A stretch of DNA of 64,000 nucleotides from Misgurnus anguillicaudatus (GCF_027580225.2 NC_073354.2:26742001-26806000); one strand, 5' to 3'. Numbered from the stretch's first letter, positions 45,551 through 57,962 are shown. Numbers and translations: made by a program. Notes: generated from the letters alone by a model not told the origin.

Positions 45551-45617
45551 CGCCCGGCTCAGTTCCTCAATCCTGTTGTCCTGTGTGGTGAAACGATGTA
45601 TGGCTGCGGTGATGAAT

Positions 45618-46738
45618 TAACTAAAATAAACATTAACTAAGCAGATTATGTCGTATATATTCTGTACTTTAATAGCATTTTTGTAATAATATATAGTAGA
45701 AAAAAAATCAGCTAAATCAGCAAATTTTTATCAGCATAATATTAGTAATTTTTGAACAATTATTGTATTTATTGTTCACTGGCAATGTCTATAAAAGGTT
45801 TTACTGGATGGATGCGTGATTACAGATAATGGGTGCACGTGCGCCACATACACTTTCAGCTCTTGTGCATGTATTGTGGTTTAAACAAATGAAGAGTTTC
45901 GATGCAAAATGAGATAAATCAATTTTTTAACATTTTTGACAAAACATGTTTATTATTATTTTATCATGTTATTATTTTGTTTTATGGTGCTACTTAGCTG
46001 TATTTTTTAAGTTATGAAGGTTTAAATCAAAAGAAACCAACTGCAGTTGAATTGAAATGAATTGGAATGCACAACAAAAATGAGATTTCCGAACAATTAA
46101 AAAAAAGGTGGTTATCTCGTTTTGCAACGAAACTCTTCAAATGTTTTGTAGAGATTTACTGCGTTTGTACCAGTTATAGCAAATCTCTAATTGCACAAAT
46201 TATGCCGGCCTTCCTGGATTTCATAATAAACATTAAAAAGCCAGTCAAAACAGCACACTCGTGTCCCTTGCAATACTACCATTAGCTTTAGTGGCTCAGC
46301 GGAAGTCTTACACAAAGGAGCTCAAAGATGGCGGCACCCACATTTACGTCAAAAATTATTTGTTAAAATGAAAAAAAAAATGAAAATACAGCAAGAGCTG
46401 TTGTCATTAGCAATTCCTGGCAAAATTTGAAAAAACTATATTCTGAGGTGTGGCTAAAATAATCAAGAAAAAATGTGACAAAATGTGTGTTTGCTCATAT
46501 TTCTATTTGAAAATATGTTGGTGGATCCCAGGAAAGATTACATCTATTTGAGTGGGTCACGAAATAAAAAAAGTTTGGGAACTTTCTGGGCTAGTTGCCT
46601 TACAACAAGGTAAACTGCCAGTGCTGTAATTAAACGATTTTTAGGCTAACTGGTTTTAGTATCTCTTGGTATGTTTGTGGTCTTATAGAGAATCTGTACA
46701 AGTGCACCCACCTCCCATCAAACATTATTATGTGTTAT
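45618..46738. other. AT-rich unassigned sequence
   Basis: It abuts the truncated Gypsy gag. No 5' LTR, terminal repeats or coding motifs are seen. Confidence 0.45.
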
Positions 46739-46850
46739 TGTCACAGGGTGACTATTATAGGGCGGAACCAAAAGTGGCGAAGATTGGTTCCGCCCGAAGA
46801 TGGTTTCCGCCCAGACCGAATTCTTTGAAATTTTTTTGTTTTTTTGTTCG
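46739..46850 (+). mobile_element. LTR 5' end fragment, relative of 50404 LTR
   Basis: TGTCACAGGGTGACTATTAT then GGGCGGAACCAAAAGTGGCG closely follows the start of the 2-kb LTR at 50404, including the repeated GGTTCCGCCC block. It loses similarity after about 46850, so the copy is truncated. Confidence 0.7.
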
Positions 46851-48083
46851 TGCAAGACGTCACACAGAATCAACACAGGCTTCTGCACGGGGAAAACCCA
46901 GTTTAACAAAAGCAGAAACTAATAATAGACATTTAACACTTCCTTATAAGAAGTAAGAAAGGTGTGACTTAACATAGGAATTGGAAATATTTTGAACCCT
47001 TTGACAGAACAGAGTTTTGCCAGAGAGCTCCAAGACATTTAACTAAACTCATTTCACCTTAACTTTGCAAAGAACACTGCTAAAGAGAATGTCCAGTTTT
47101 TTATTAAACTACCGACTATAGTTTGATAAACTTCCCACTGGAAGGGTTTCAGGACAAGCACGGCAGATACAACTCAAGCCATTTTTATTTTTATTCGACA
47201 TACACGCATGTGACGTTTGTTGCTTAATCACAAGGTGCTATTAGTTGCTAGTTGCTAGGTTGTAAACCTAAAACAAAACACAAAACAAAACACCACAATA
47301 AACTAATGCACTAACACAACCATAAGATTTTAATTCTTAACCTTAATTATTGGAAATGACAGTTTACAGAGACTCACCTGCAAGCGTACCAGTCCTGGCT
47401 AAAAGCAAACCGAAACTGAAGCCAACGGTGGCGCCTGCGCACTCACTAATTATGCATATACAGGTACATAATAATCAACATATCTGTAACCTGTTATAAA
47501 ATATATTAAACATAACATAAATGTTCCTGCATTTAAAATAGAAAGTAAAAATACCTATTTCTTAAAATACACAAGAACATAAAATAACAACACTTATAAT
47601 ACACAGTAAAAATACACCTGGTGGAAAGCTCTACAGAGAAAGAGACACAAATGAAAGCACAAAAACAGCTCTGCCGGGCTGGGAGGACCAACTAAGACCA
47701 CAGTACATCCACATAGCTGGCCAGGCATCCACCCAGACCAGCTTGATCAGTTAAAAAGTGGTCAAAACCTCTGTAAAACCAGCCTGCTACACCAGGTAAA
47801 ACCAGGCTGGGAGACTAGCTAAAATTATCCAACTTAGGCTACAAACCAAAATGTACAAACTGAAACTTGATTTGCAGGCCATAAACATGACAAATTAACA
47901 CATGAGGGCTGTATGAAATTGACTCTGCTCAATGGCCAGTATAGTTTGAGATCTCTAAGGGGCCAGTCACACAAAAAGCGTTTATGGCAGTTGCAGGCAC
48001 CTTTTTTGAATGATATTCTATGGGCAGGGCGCGTTTGCGCGCTGTTTATGCGCGCCGAGCGCCTTGCGGTTTTTTCCGCCTAC
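46851..48083. other. unassigned, with CCAGC-rich repeat
   Basis: The part at 47680-47830 has recurring ACCAG/CCAGCCTG words as in a common fish dispersed repeat. The part at 47959-48082 (GGCCAGTCACAC...GCGCGC) looks like a hAT-type MITE fragment. Neither has resolved ends. Confidence 0.35.
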
Positions 48084-49690
48084 ACTGTAAAAAATCCAAT
48101 TAATGAAATGTTGGACGGGCAAAAATATATAAGTTTAACCAATTTTTTGGTTTGAGCTAGTTGAGAAGACATATTATTTCAAGTCTAGATAAATCTGTGT
48201 TTAAAACATTAAATGAATGGTTATTTTCAAATCCAGGCAACATTCAGAATGGCTATGTTGACTGAACTAATTAAGACAAATCTGGTAAATATGTGGACTT
48301 ATGACAGCTATGTTTCCTGACAACAAAATGCTCATAATATTACTGTTATTTGGTCACAAAATGTAATTGTAAGAGTTGTTCAGGCGTGAATGTATGTGCT
48401 TTAAGTTTAAATATGAGGTCGGTTAATAAAGATAGCGTCTATTTAAAAATGTGCTCGGACACTTTCGGACGGAGATGAGCTCCAGAAAATCACCGTCGCT
48501 CAAGCACTCACACCCCGCCCAGCGCAGCCTCTCCTCGGCAAGCCCATCAGAAATCGACGGCTGGCTCTGGTATCTCTGTGGCGTTTAAACGTGATTTAAT
48601 TCATTTTAATTTCTCATACTAAATAATGAAAGGGTTATGTTTTAAATCATATTTTAGAATTGCACTTAATTGATATCGATGTTGAGTGATGTTTCATATC
48701 TTTTACATTTGTTATAACCGGACTGCATGCGAATTTGAACTTCAGAGCTGAAGGAGCGGGTGGAGAAATAGTCCCAATATCATAACAATCTTAAATAAAA
48801 CTTCTAAATATACCCGTGTGTGTACCCGTGTGTGTACCCGTGTGCGCGCCGCGTGCGCGCGACCGCTCGCGCACGTGTGTGTATGTGCAGTATGTGCGTG
48901 AGTTTTTAATTTAAAATGTCTTAACTCGGAAGGATCTGGATCACAGGTCATTTCATCTGAGATCAATCCGCACGCAAACAGCTGGCATCACTCACTGTTT
49001 CCCACAACGACACAAGTCATCAGCCGTTTCCTCAAGTTCACGTCAGGTAAGTGTTTGTAAATAAATGTTAATTTTAGACTATATTAATTGGCAAAGACGC
49101 AAATACTCGACGTTTTTGTAAAGATATAAGTTATATAAGGGTCCAATGGGAAATGTTCCGCGGTGCAAAAATAAGTGCGATTAAAATGCGTTAAAAATGT
49201 TAACGCGTTATTTTTTGTGTAATTAATTAATCTTAATTAACGCGTTAAAGTCCCGGCCCTAGTTTTTTGTGCTATATTGTCATCTGTGTTGAATTTTTTA
49301 GTCAGCCCTTAGAAAAAGTAACCATGTCATGCCATGCTTTCTGGTATTTTGGAGATTAATTTAACTCTTATAAGAATGTAGGAAACTTTATATGTGGGTA
49401 TACTGTATGTGTATTTACAAACCCTTTATACAAAACATCACATGTGCTGCTTCATTCTTTTGTGTCCGTTTTACAGAAAAATGCCAGCGTAAAGCTTTCA
49501 GTTTGTCATCCAGGAGTTTTTATTTTGTATATGAGAGATGACACAGCAACAGATGCAAGAAGAGGAGATGAAACGAAGAAGATGATGATGAGACGACAGG
49601 AGCCATGGATGTTGAAATCCGTCCGGAGGAGATGTCTTTAAATACACTGTTTGTGCACTGATATAAACTTTATATGTAAATAAAGTACCG
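48084..49690 (+). other. possible spliced non-coding transcript in a CACTG-ended element
   Basis: CACTGTAAAAAATCC at 48084 resembles the terminus of the element at 23169. Downstream, a CpG-rich stretch (48450-48560) could be a promoter. CACGTCAGGTAAGTG at about 49019-49033 is a strong donor, TCCGTTTTACAG before 49478 a strong acceptor, and AATAAAG at about 49679 a polyadenylation signal. The 3' exon has a 54-codon frame with a Met/Arg/Lys-rich end that I do not recognise. A matching right terminus is not found. Confidence 0.25.
49148..49260. mobile_element. truncated copy of AGGGCCGGGA MITE
   Basis: From GGTGCAAAAATAAGTGCGAT to AAGTCCCGGCCCT it matches the right 110 bp of the element at 12837-13433 almost base for base. 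Confidence 0.88.
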
Positions 49691-50403
49691 CTATTATTAC
49701 TATGACTGCTTGTCAGTTTATTGAAAATGATTGCTTAATAAGGATCACATCTGAAACACAGAAATGGTAAGATGCAACAAAATGGTAAATATAACCATCA
49801 TTAACTTAACCACTGTAACATAGCTTTTAAATACTTGTGTATATTCAGAGTTGATTCTTAACGAGTACATTTTCTAATGATTTCTCAAACGTTTTGATTT
49901 TTGAGATGCAAGTAAAGTGATTTTCAGTCCTATTCAGCTATTCGAGGCAGTTCTTTATAGACAAAAGTATTTATTGATTGACACATTATTGAAATAGCTA
50001 TTAGACAGTAACCTTCTGTTTCATGTGATGCTCAACTATTAACGTTTTCATGATTAAAGATATCACACCTCTTATAATGTGTAAGTATGTTTACATCGCC
50101 ATAGAACTATAATTACAAACGTAACCTTACATATTTAGACACACGTGCATATTTTAAAATAAGATTATTTTACATAAATGTAAAACTAGGACTCGTTATA
50201 TTCTTTAAAATATTGTGTATATCGTATAATGGCACATTAGGTAGATGAACGCTTTATTTGTAATTATCCTACTTCATAAAGCTTATTGATCTGATATTGT
50301 CTCGTCCTGAGATCGCTCGTGTGCAGCCAACATAAACTTCAAGAGTAACACCGCGGATGGAGCAAACATCTCTATCTTCTAATCTTGGCTTTCACCGTGC
50401 AAA
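49691..50403. other. AT-rich sequence, nothing seen
   Basis: No motif, repeat or long open frame stands out. Confidence 0.5.
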
Positions 50404-52458
50404 TGTCACAAGGTGACGATCTTTTCAGGGGCGGAACCAAAGTTAGGGAAGTTTGGTTCCGCCCGGAAGGTTTCCCACCGGGCCGCATTTGAGGACGGAC
50501 CTTCTCACTTCCTGGTTTCCAGGGCAGCAAATCGGGGCTTTATGAGCCACAGGTGCGAGGAGTTAAGCGAGCGAAATGTGATTGGAGGTTGTGAGCGAGG
50601 GAGACAAATAAATAGCTCAGCAGGAACACAAAGGAGGGGCGGGCACGAGAAGGGATCGACGCGGGGAAAGCTCCTCTGCCTACGGCAGGAAGTAGATACG
50701 CACCTTTTGAAGAGCCCGCAGGCTCTATTGATCCGGGCTGCGCTTGGAGCGCGCGGAGAGAAGACAGGAGCCGCCAGGGGCGAAATAAAGGCGATACGTG
50801 GATGGAGTAAAGGAGCATCCCGAAGAGAGCAGTGTATTGTCGTGCTTAGTTCTGCAGTAAACGCTGGAGTAATAGGAAACCCTACGGGTGGAAGAAACAT
50901 TGGTGTAGGTGACACATTTAGAGGAACAAAGGAGGAAGGAAACGTAACGGTTTTGCAACGTAAACAAAGGCGGACCGCTGTGAGTATTAACTCCTGTATT
51001 AATACGGAGTGGAAGACTAACCTGTGAATTTACCGAAGACCTCCAGGAGGAGGAGGGCGGCCCTACCCCTGATCCAGCGTGGTAGGTGGGCCGCAGGAAC
51101 AGTTTGTCTCAGCAGCCACAGCAGCAGAATTAAATATCCAGGCCATATTGTCATCGCCCCCATCCAACCCAAGCGAAGTGGAGGACGTCGGGCGTCTCTT
51201 GTGTACACCTGTAGTGTGGTGGGTGAGTCCATGTATTTTGAAAACCTTTCACGTTGAAGTGGTGCTGTAGGTTGCTGTGCAAGTGCTGTGTGTCTTGTCA
51301 GACGTACCCCGCATCATCCAGTTCATTGAGGAAGAGACGGAGAGGCTAACGGTCCTAGGAAATATCATCTATCATACGCTGTGTGCGGTTTTGAGTGAGA
51401 AGTGACTGTGTGGGCCTCTGGAAGCCGCCCCCGTCTGTATATCGACAGATTTCGGAGAACGGCGGTGAAGATTTGGAAGCTGGCAGTATGTGTGAGTACA
51501 ACGACGGGCCTTTTGTATTGATACCTTACCTGTGTATTTTACCTCGTTGCAGAGTTAGAGGCGAAGGAGCTCCGCCGCCCCGTGGTCTCTACCGCCCCTG
51601 TCCGGTATTCGATCGCCCTATGGGTAGTGAGGATAGGGCAGCGCTCGACCCGGTGAGACGGTGTGACATTTCGCCCCTCTGCCGACCAGCGAACTAGCCG
51701 AGAGGGTCTTGCCCCCGGCGCCTTCTGGGAAATCATCGCCCGTTTGACTTTCTGTGTAAGCCAGCCGTCGTAAGTCCGCCCCTGTTATATTGTCGACCAG
51801 AACACCGTACAGCGAGCTGTGGAAAAGCTACACTTACCAGGCACTGTAAACAGCGTAGAGGTGAGAGATAACCAAGCCAGAAATAACCGTGTCTTTGTGT
51901 CCCAGTTGCTGCCGGTGAAGAAAGAGTGAACGAGAGTGAACGTCAGGAGAACAAACTGTGGACAATTATACGTACCAAGAGCTGTAAACAGCGTAGAGGT
52001 GAGAAACAACCAAGCCAGAAATAACCGTGTCTTTGTGTCCCAGCTGCTGCCTGTGGAGAAAGAGAGAACGAGAGTGAACGTCAGGAGAACGAACTGTGGA
52101 CAATTATACGTACCAAGAGCTGTAAACAGCGTAAAAGTGAGAAGGATCCCAAGCCCAAATTAACTGTGTCTCTGTGTTCAAGCCGCTACCTGTGGTTAAG
52201 GAGAACAGTAGCAAACACCAAAAGAATGAACTGTGTGAAGACTCAGCCTGTGGGGAAGGAAGAGAGCCCGAAGTGGCCGTTATTTTAAGTTCCCCTTTTT
52301 CCCTTCCCTATTTATTATTTTAAGTAAATTAAATAAAGTACATTTTAATATTATGCTTACCTTGTGTGTCTGGTCATTGGGGTGGCTTTGGGAACCTCCT
52401 CGAGGTGGAGAAAGGGGCGTTACCTTATTAACATCTGGGTCCACCCCTACCTGTGACA
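50404..52458 (+). mobile_element. 2055-bp solo LTR
   Basis: The start TGTCACAAGGTGACG and the end CACCCCTACCTGTGACA give TG...CA ends and a TGTCACA/TGTGACA inverted terminus. A 4-bp duplication CAAA flanks it (50400-50403 and 52459-52462). AATAAAG near 52332 is a polyadenylation signal about 125 bp before the end. A 204-codon open frame at 50413-51027 has no known motif and is probably fortuitous. No internal retroelement region adjoins. Relatives are at 36605-37289 and 46739. Confidence 0.83.
51800..52215. repeat. 138-bp tandem repeat, 3 units, in the LTR
   Basis: CTGTAAACAGCGTAGAGGTG recurs at 51844, 51982 and 52120, exactly 138 bp apart. The first two units are nearly identical; the third decays after the first third. 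Confidence 0.92.
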
Positions 52459-52462
52459 CAAA

Positions 52463-53429
52463 CAGCCGCCTCAGTTATGTTCTTTGTTTGTTGTATGATG
52501 ATGCGATCTCACTCCCGTCTCCTGTCAGATTGAAGTGACTTCCTCACAGTAAAACTTGGAGTTGTGTGACGTTACATCCAGGTAGGCGTATTAAGGGCGG
52601 GGTTTTCTGAAGCGCTGCGGCGCTATTGGCTTGACAATGCAAACGCGTCGTGATTTTGGCTACACAGCTGGAGGTCTGAGGCTATTGGCTCCATGAGGCC
52701 CGTTTGAAGCCCTGGCTCGCACAGGCCCGATAGTGCAAAAGCGGCTATTGTATTTGAATCTCAGTGCTCTGTTATTGTGAAATGACAATCAATTGCTATC
52801 TGTGGTAAAATATAAATGACATTTTGACTAGCTATCCAGTATATGATGCAGATTGTAGTGCTCCTTATTAACTGAAATTGTTATTTTCAAAAGCTTTCAT
52901 TCCAAAATATATTAATACATTTATTTATGTATTACAATATACATATGACATGCTAAAGCACATGAAATGTTTCTTAAATTATATTCTGTAAGGCTTATTG
53001 TACTTGTCAAAGGACTGATTGCTAGACATGTATTTAATGTTTTGAATCTTTTCTTTTGCAGAGAAAGCATGGTAGCCAACATTAAAAGGTATGTTGCTGT
53101 AACATCATCAAGGAAAAGAAACCTGGAAAGTGAGGAGGCTCCATTAACCTCCAGATAGTAAAAGAAAACTCATGTGAACCTGTGCTTAATTCAAGTTTTT
53201 ACTACGATAAAATTATTTAACAAATAAATCTTGAAATGAGACTTACTGCTCTCAAATCCTGTTATTTCATTTGGTGCTAAAGGAACTTTTGGCTTTAAGG
53301 TTTTAGGCTTATGATAATTTTAATAGACATCAGTGTCTGATTAATTAATGTCCTTCTATTGGTGAGCCAAAAGAGTTTTTTTTTTACATAATTTGAGTTT
53401 TGTGACAAAATGATACGGCCATAATAAAT
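52463..53429 (+). other. CpG-bearing stretch and a weak exon candidate
   Basis: The part at 52575-52720 has GGGCGGGG and several ATTGG boxes, as in promoters. At 53062 TTTTCTTTTGCAG precedes a short frame SMVANIKRYVAVTSSRKRN that ends at a stop, with AATAAA at about 53224. I do not recognise it; it may be the end of a non-coding or transposon transcript. Confidence 0.25.
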
Positions 53430-53600
53430 CACAGTACTTTTGTACTTTAGTACATTTTGAGGTAAATACTTTTGTACTTTTATTCAAAGCAAAAATTTTA
53501 AATTTTAAGCAAGTACTTCTACTTTTACTTGAGTAATATTTTACACTGGGTATCTTTACTTTTATTCAAGTACATGATTTGTGTACTTCGTCCACCACTG
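53430..53600. mobile_element. hAT-type MITE fragment
   Basis: It ends in GTACTTCGTCCACCACTG, the inverted form of a well-known fish hAT terminus. The interior has many AAGTAC/GTACTTTTA words. The left end is not precise. Confidence 0.6.
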
Positions 53601-53601
53601 T

Positions 53602-53783
53602 CAGTAATTCACTAAGATAAAGGGGGTCAAACCATTCAGTGATTTATAAACGAGTCGCATAATTTCAAAAACCACTCTAAAACAAACAGGTAACCAGTGT
53701 AGCGAGCGTAAAATAGGAGTTATGCTCCCTCTTTTTGACCCCGCACAAGAGTCGAGCCGCAGCATTTTGGATAAGGCTGTTAT
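53602..53783 (-). mobile_element. L2-type LINE 3' fragment
   Basis: The minus-strand frame reads ITPILRSLHWLPVCFRVVFE and then LVYKSLNGLTPFI, the conserved C-terminus of L2/CR1-type ORF2. It is fused directly to the receptor GPS exon. Confidence 0.8.
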
Positions 53784-54705
53784 ATAGGCTAAGGGAAGGT
53801 TATCAACTGGAACTGGTGACATGAGGATTGAAAAAGAGGTTGTGTGGTTGCATTCACATGTAACCATGTCATACATTAAAAGCTTGACTTTACATCCAGT
53901 GGAATCCCAATGGTCGAGATCAAAGTTCCAAAAGATTTTTCAATTATGTATTTTTAGTATGGAAAGCTAATGAAATGTGGTTAATTGTTTTATTAACCCT
54001 AACAACAACCACGTCTCCATTGATGTGGTTTTCTGATGTCTTGTTGTCATTATTAGAAGTATTTCGAGTTGGTAAAACATTGTCAAGCTTTGTAAAGACA
54101 ATGATGGTTATTGGGGTCGATTCAACATTTGGTATCACAATCTGAGTAGTTGAGTTTGGCAGTAAAGACGATCCAATGAATGTGTCTTTAATTGTTGTTC
54201 TATTTAACTGAATGGAGGTTTCATTTATCACATAATTATCATCAGAGAGACAATCACTTATAGACTCAATAGCTTGCAGAAGTTCAGAGCTTTTGTTTTC
54301 TGTTTTGTTGCCATTGTTTAATTCTGTCCATGGTTTTTTAGATTTATCAGATACAATGATGTCCACTGTTTTAAGAAAATCCTGAAAATAAAAATCATGA
54401 TTAGAACAATGATGACCAAAACAAACAAGTCAAAAAAGTATATGCAATACAAATGTGGCAGCCCAAGTATTCAATAGAATTTATCAAACAGATCTATTAA
54501 TATCAGACATTTTGCTTAAGATAATAAGAATGTATAATGCACAATTTGACGGATGATGGAAAAAACAAATATACATTTAATACAATATATTTGCATATAA
54601 ACCTGAATATAAACTTACCTTCATCACATGTTCACTAATGTTAATATTTTGTGAGATACCAGCAACTGTGTGAAGTATGCCAACAATTGTTTGGATAGTC
54701 GAAGC

Positions 54706-55493
54706 TAGGGATGCTCATATCAGTTAATTTTCCCAACCGACAACCGTAGCTTCTGAACCGAACATTAACCGTTAACTTATAAGATTTTAATATGAAATTG
54801 TCATTGAGTAAAAAAACAGTTGACGGTTGTCTGTGAACTAGTAAAAACAAAACATTTAGTTTGAACGTGCAAACAGCAGTGACAGATCAACAACAGAACC
54901 AGGATTCATACATTATCAGATATTCACGCAACATTAACTTATTAAAAATCACGCGATCAGTCCAGATGATTAATATCCAAAAAGGGCAGATTGTCTCAGT
55001 TTCATCTACCACAGTGGTCATTTCTAAAGCAGGACGCTTTTCAAAAAGTTTAGCTTTAGTCTTTCTCCGTTTGTGCAAAAAAAGAGATGTTTATCATGCA
55101 GGGTCAGAGGCCATCAGCAAACGTCTGTACGGATCGGTCCGGATGTGCGCGAGAAATCATTTGTATGCGTGTTTGGAAGCTGAATGGAGACGCGCGCGTG
55201 TCCGCGCAAGATGACGCGGTCCGTCTCGCGCGCGTCTCCGTTCAGCTTCCAAACACGCATACAAATGATTTCTGATACAAATAATTACTTTATCAGATCG
55301 TCAGGGCAGCAATAATTTGTGTCATTTACAGGACATTCACAAATTAAAGATAGAGAAGTGGCGAAATGTCTGTCATCTCATGACGAAACGCACCATGCAT
55401 TAACAAATATTTTTTTCTTTTAACTGATAACGTTAATCGGTCATAAATTATTACCTTCGGTTAATGGTTAAACGGTCAATGTGAACATCCCTA
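54706..55493. mobile_element. hAT MITE inserted in GPCR exon 3
   Basis: The ends TAGGGATGCTCA and TGAACATCCCTA are inverted repeats. A perfect 8-bp duplication GTCGAAGC lies at 54698-54705 and 55494-55501. Removing one copy restores the reading frame across the exon (checked by eye). No coding capacity. Confidence 0.95.
55151..55275. repeat. 47-bp palindrome inside the hAT MITE
   Basis: AGAAATCATTTGTATGCGTG... (55151-55197) is inversely repeated at 55229-55275 with one or two mismatches, around a CG-rich loop of about 31 bp. Confidence 0.92.
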
Positions 55494-56372
55494 GTCGAAG
55501 CTGATTGTGTTATTACATTACTATCTCACTGCAGTGTTACTGAGGTTTGTCATGAACACTGGGATATCATATCTTCCACAACTAAAACCTACATTACAAA
55601 ATAAGAAGAAAATGCTAAAATACTAGACATTTTTATTAGACTTATTTGCATTTGTAAATCAATATAATTAATAGATTACCTTAGCTTTTCTTTCAAGGTC
55701 TTTGACAGCTTGAACAACACAATCTCTCTGTATAGGTATCCATTCTTTTGTGCCATTTGTCTTTTGACATTCATAAGTTATGTAGCCTTCCAGGTCTTTG
55801 CCACACAGGCCTATAACAGTGTCACCTATTTTTCCAACTCCAAGTATTTCATCTTGACACTCAAAATCTGGAAATTGCAAATATTAAGGTTTAGAAAAAA
55901 CTGTTTAGTAATTTATTTATAACATAAACAGAGATTTAATGCTCACCGTTGACTGTCTGAACTTGGACTGTCTTCTTGCTATATGCAAATCTAAATAATT
56001 CTGGCATGTCCTTTAATTGGCATGTGAAGACTTTATCAGGCTCACAACTTGTGCTGAAGATTTTATATGGGAATGTAAAACAGCCAGGTTCTGATGATGC
56101 ATAAAACAGGCAAATACAAAAGAATAATTAACACATACATGGGGTAAATTTGGTTTAAAGGATTCCAACAGTGAAAATTATTTTCCACAACTTTCCACAA
56201 ATTATAATCAGATCATTATAACACACCTGACTCCCAACACAAGTAGGGCTGCAACTAACTAACAACATTACTATTTTTATGTAAACCCCAACAACAATTA
56301 AACAAATAGAAACTCACTTATATTAAAGGAAATTAAACCTTTATTAACCAGCATTCGTAAGTAAAAGTGAGC

Positions 56373-57360
56373 TTGCGTGTATTAACTTTATTAGGTACAC
56401 GTGTCCAACTGCGCATTAATGCAAATCAGCCAATCACATGGCAGCAACTCAATGCATTTAAGCATGTAGACATGTTCAAGACGTTCTGCTGCAGTTCAAA
56501 CTGAGCGTCAGAATGGTGAAGAAAGGTGATTTAAGTGACTTTAAAAGTGCCATGGTTGTTGGTGCCAGATGGGCTGGTCTGAGTATTTCAGAAACTATTG
56601 ATCTACTGGGATTCTCACACACGACCATCTCAAGAGTTTACAGAGAATGGTCCGAAAAAGATAAAATATCCAGTGAGTAGCAGTTCTGTGGGCGCAAATG
56701 CCTTGTTGATGCCAAAGGTCAGAAAAGAATGGCCAGCCTGGTTCGAGCAAAATTGGACAATAGAAGTTGGAAAAACGTTGCCTGGTCTGCTGCGACATTC
56801 AGATGGTAGAGTCAGAATTTGGCATCAACAACATGAAAGCATGGATCCATCCTGTCTTGTATCAACGGTTCAAGCTGGTGGTGGTGGTGTAATGGTGTGG
56901 GGGATGTTTTCTTGGCACACTTTGGCTCCATTAGTACCAATTGAGCATCGTGTATTGTTTCTGACCATGTTCATCCCTTTATGACCACAGTGTACCCATC
57001 CTCTGATGGCTACTTCTAGCAAGATAATGCACCATGTCATAAAGCGCAAATAATCTCAGACTGGTTTCTTGAACATGACAATGAGTTCGCTTTACTCAAA
57101 TGGCCTCCACAGTCACCAGATCTCAACCCAATGGAGCATCTTTGGGATATGGTGGAACGGGAGCTTCGTGCCCTGGATGTGCAGCCGACAAATCTGCAGC
57201 AACTGCGTGATGTTATGTCAAGATAGACCAAAATCTCTAAGGAATGTTTCCAGTACCTTGTTGAATCTTTGACACAAAGGATTAAAGCAGTTCTGAAGGC
57301 AAAAGTGGGTCCAATCCGGTACGAGTAAGGTATACCTAATAAAGTGGCCGGTGAGTGTAT
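56373..57360 (+). mobile_element. Tc1-like transposon, inactive
   Basis: The termini contain ACTTTATTAGGTACAC (left) and GTATACCTAATAAAGTGGCC (right), a known fish Tc1-type TIR. The transposase frame starts near 56513 and shows the paired HTH region (AMVVGARWAGLSISETIDLL), RVRIWHQQHESMD, GGGGVMVWGMFSW, QDNAPCH (second Asp) and SPDLNPMEHLWD (Glu). The block with the first catalytic Asp is missing between VGKTLPG/AWS and LLRHSDGRVRIW. There are several stops and frame changes. The ancestral gene is about 340 codons. Confidence 0.9.
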
Positions 57361-57720
57361 AAGCGCACAGCTCGGCTGTATGAAGAAAAAGGCTGTTGCT
57401 CAATATGTGTTCTTCAGCAATCTTGCGTCCTTGTGTTCTTGCTCTACGTCATCATTAACCATCGAAGTTCAATTCCAATTCTCAAGAACGCAAGTACAGA
57501 GGACGCATAAAAATACCCGGATGTGTTTTTGATATTGAGGATGCATCGAGTGCAGACTTGCGCGCCGAAATTGCGTTACGCCCCAGAAGTCATTGCGGCA
57601 AAGCAATGGCGGAGGTCAGAATATTAATTACGTCATGTTGCCGATGGGTCTCGGTTTCATGGACTTACAAACGTTTGCTGCATTGCTTCATTGTATGTTG
57701 CCGTTGTTAAAAGATTATAT
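57361..57720. repeat. possible relative of the 16241 MITE
   Basis: GCTGTTGCTCAATATGTGTT, AAGAACGCAAGTACAG and ACATCCGGG-like words in inverted order echo the MITE at 16241-16842. Termini are not clear. Confidence 0.4.
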
Positions 57721-57866
57721 TCTGGCCAGCACAACTGTAACTCATTTATTTTATGATACCTGCATTAAATAAGTTATGAATGATGCATGACAAGTGTGTG
57801 TTAACCCAAATGAGGCTTAGGCTATTTATGCACATACTCCTTACACACGCGCGAGTGAGCGTTTTG

Positions 57867-57929
57867 CACACGCACACACACACGCACACACACGCACACA
57901 CACACACACACACGCACACACGCACGCGC

Positions 57930-57962
<33 letters not shown>

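Larger units (their letters stand above)
37589..45617 (-). mobile_element. chromodomain Ty3/Gypsy element, 5'-truncated
   Basis: On the minus strand the order is gag, protease, reverse transcriptase, RNase H, integrase, chromodomain, polypurine tract (GGGGGAGGGG at about 39388-39397) and 3' LTR. There is no 5' LTR: recognisable sequence stops at about 45617, near the start of gag. The LTR holds a hAT element, and the integrase C-terminus is split by an intact T1 copy. Several frameshifts and stops show it is dead. Confidence 0.9.
53784..56090 (-). pseudogene. adhesion GPCR (ADGRF-like) extracellular region, four exons
   Basis: Exon 1 (55947-56090) has CEPDKVFTCQLKDM. Exon 2 (55680-55867) has GEC-type receptor-motif wording: LCGKDLEGYITYECQ, GTKEWIPIQRDCVVQAVKDL. 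Exon 3 (54619-54697 plus 55494-55528) gives TIQTIVGILHTVAGISQNIN and is split by a hAT element. Exon 4 (from 54381) is GAIN-domain sequence (ITIIVFTKLDNVLP, INGDVVVVRVNKT) up to a TAA at 53944. A TGA and a frameshift follow, then the GPS motif HWDSTGCK...VTCECNHTTSFSILMS to about 53784, where LINE sequence begins. Exon phases agree between exons 1, 2 and 4. Exon 3 would start with TGA if its acceptor is CTGCAG. No seven-transmembrane exons are present. The introns show it is an unprocessed duplicate, not a retrocopy. Confidence 0.8.

Noticed and set aside
50413..51027. 204-codon ORF as a gene
   Set aside because: It starts 10 bases inside the solo LTR, has no recognisable motif and reads Arg/Gly-rich U3-like sequence. 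Chance is more likely.
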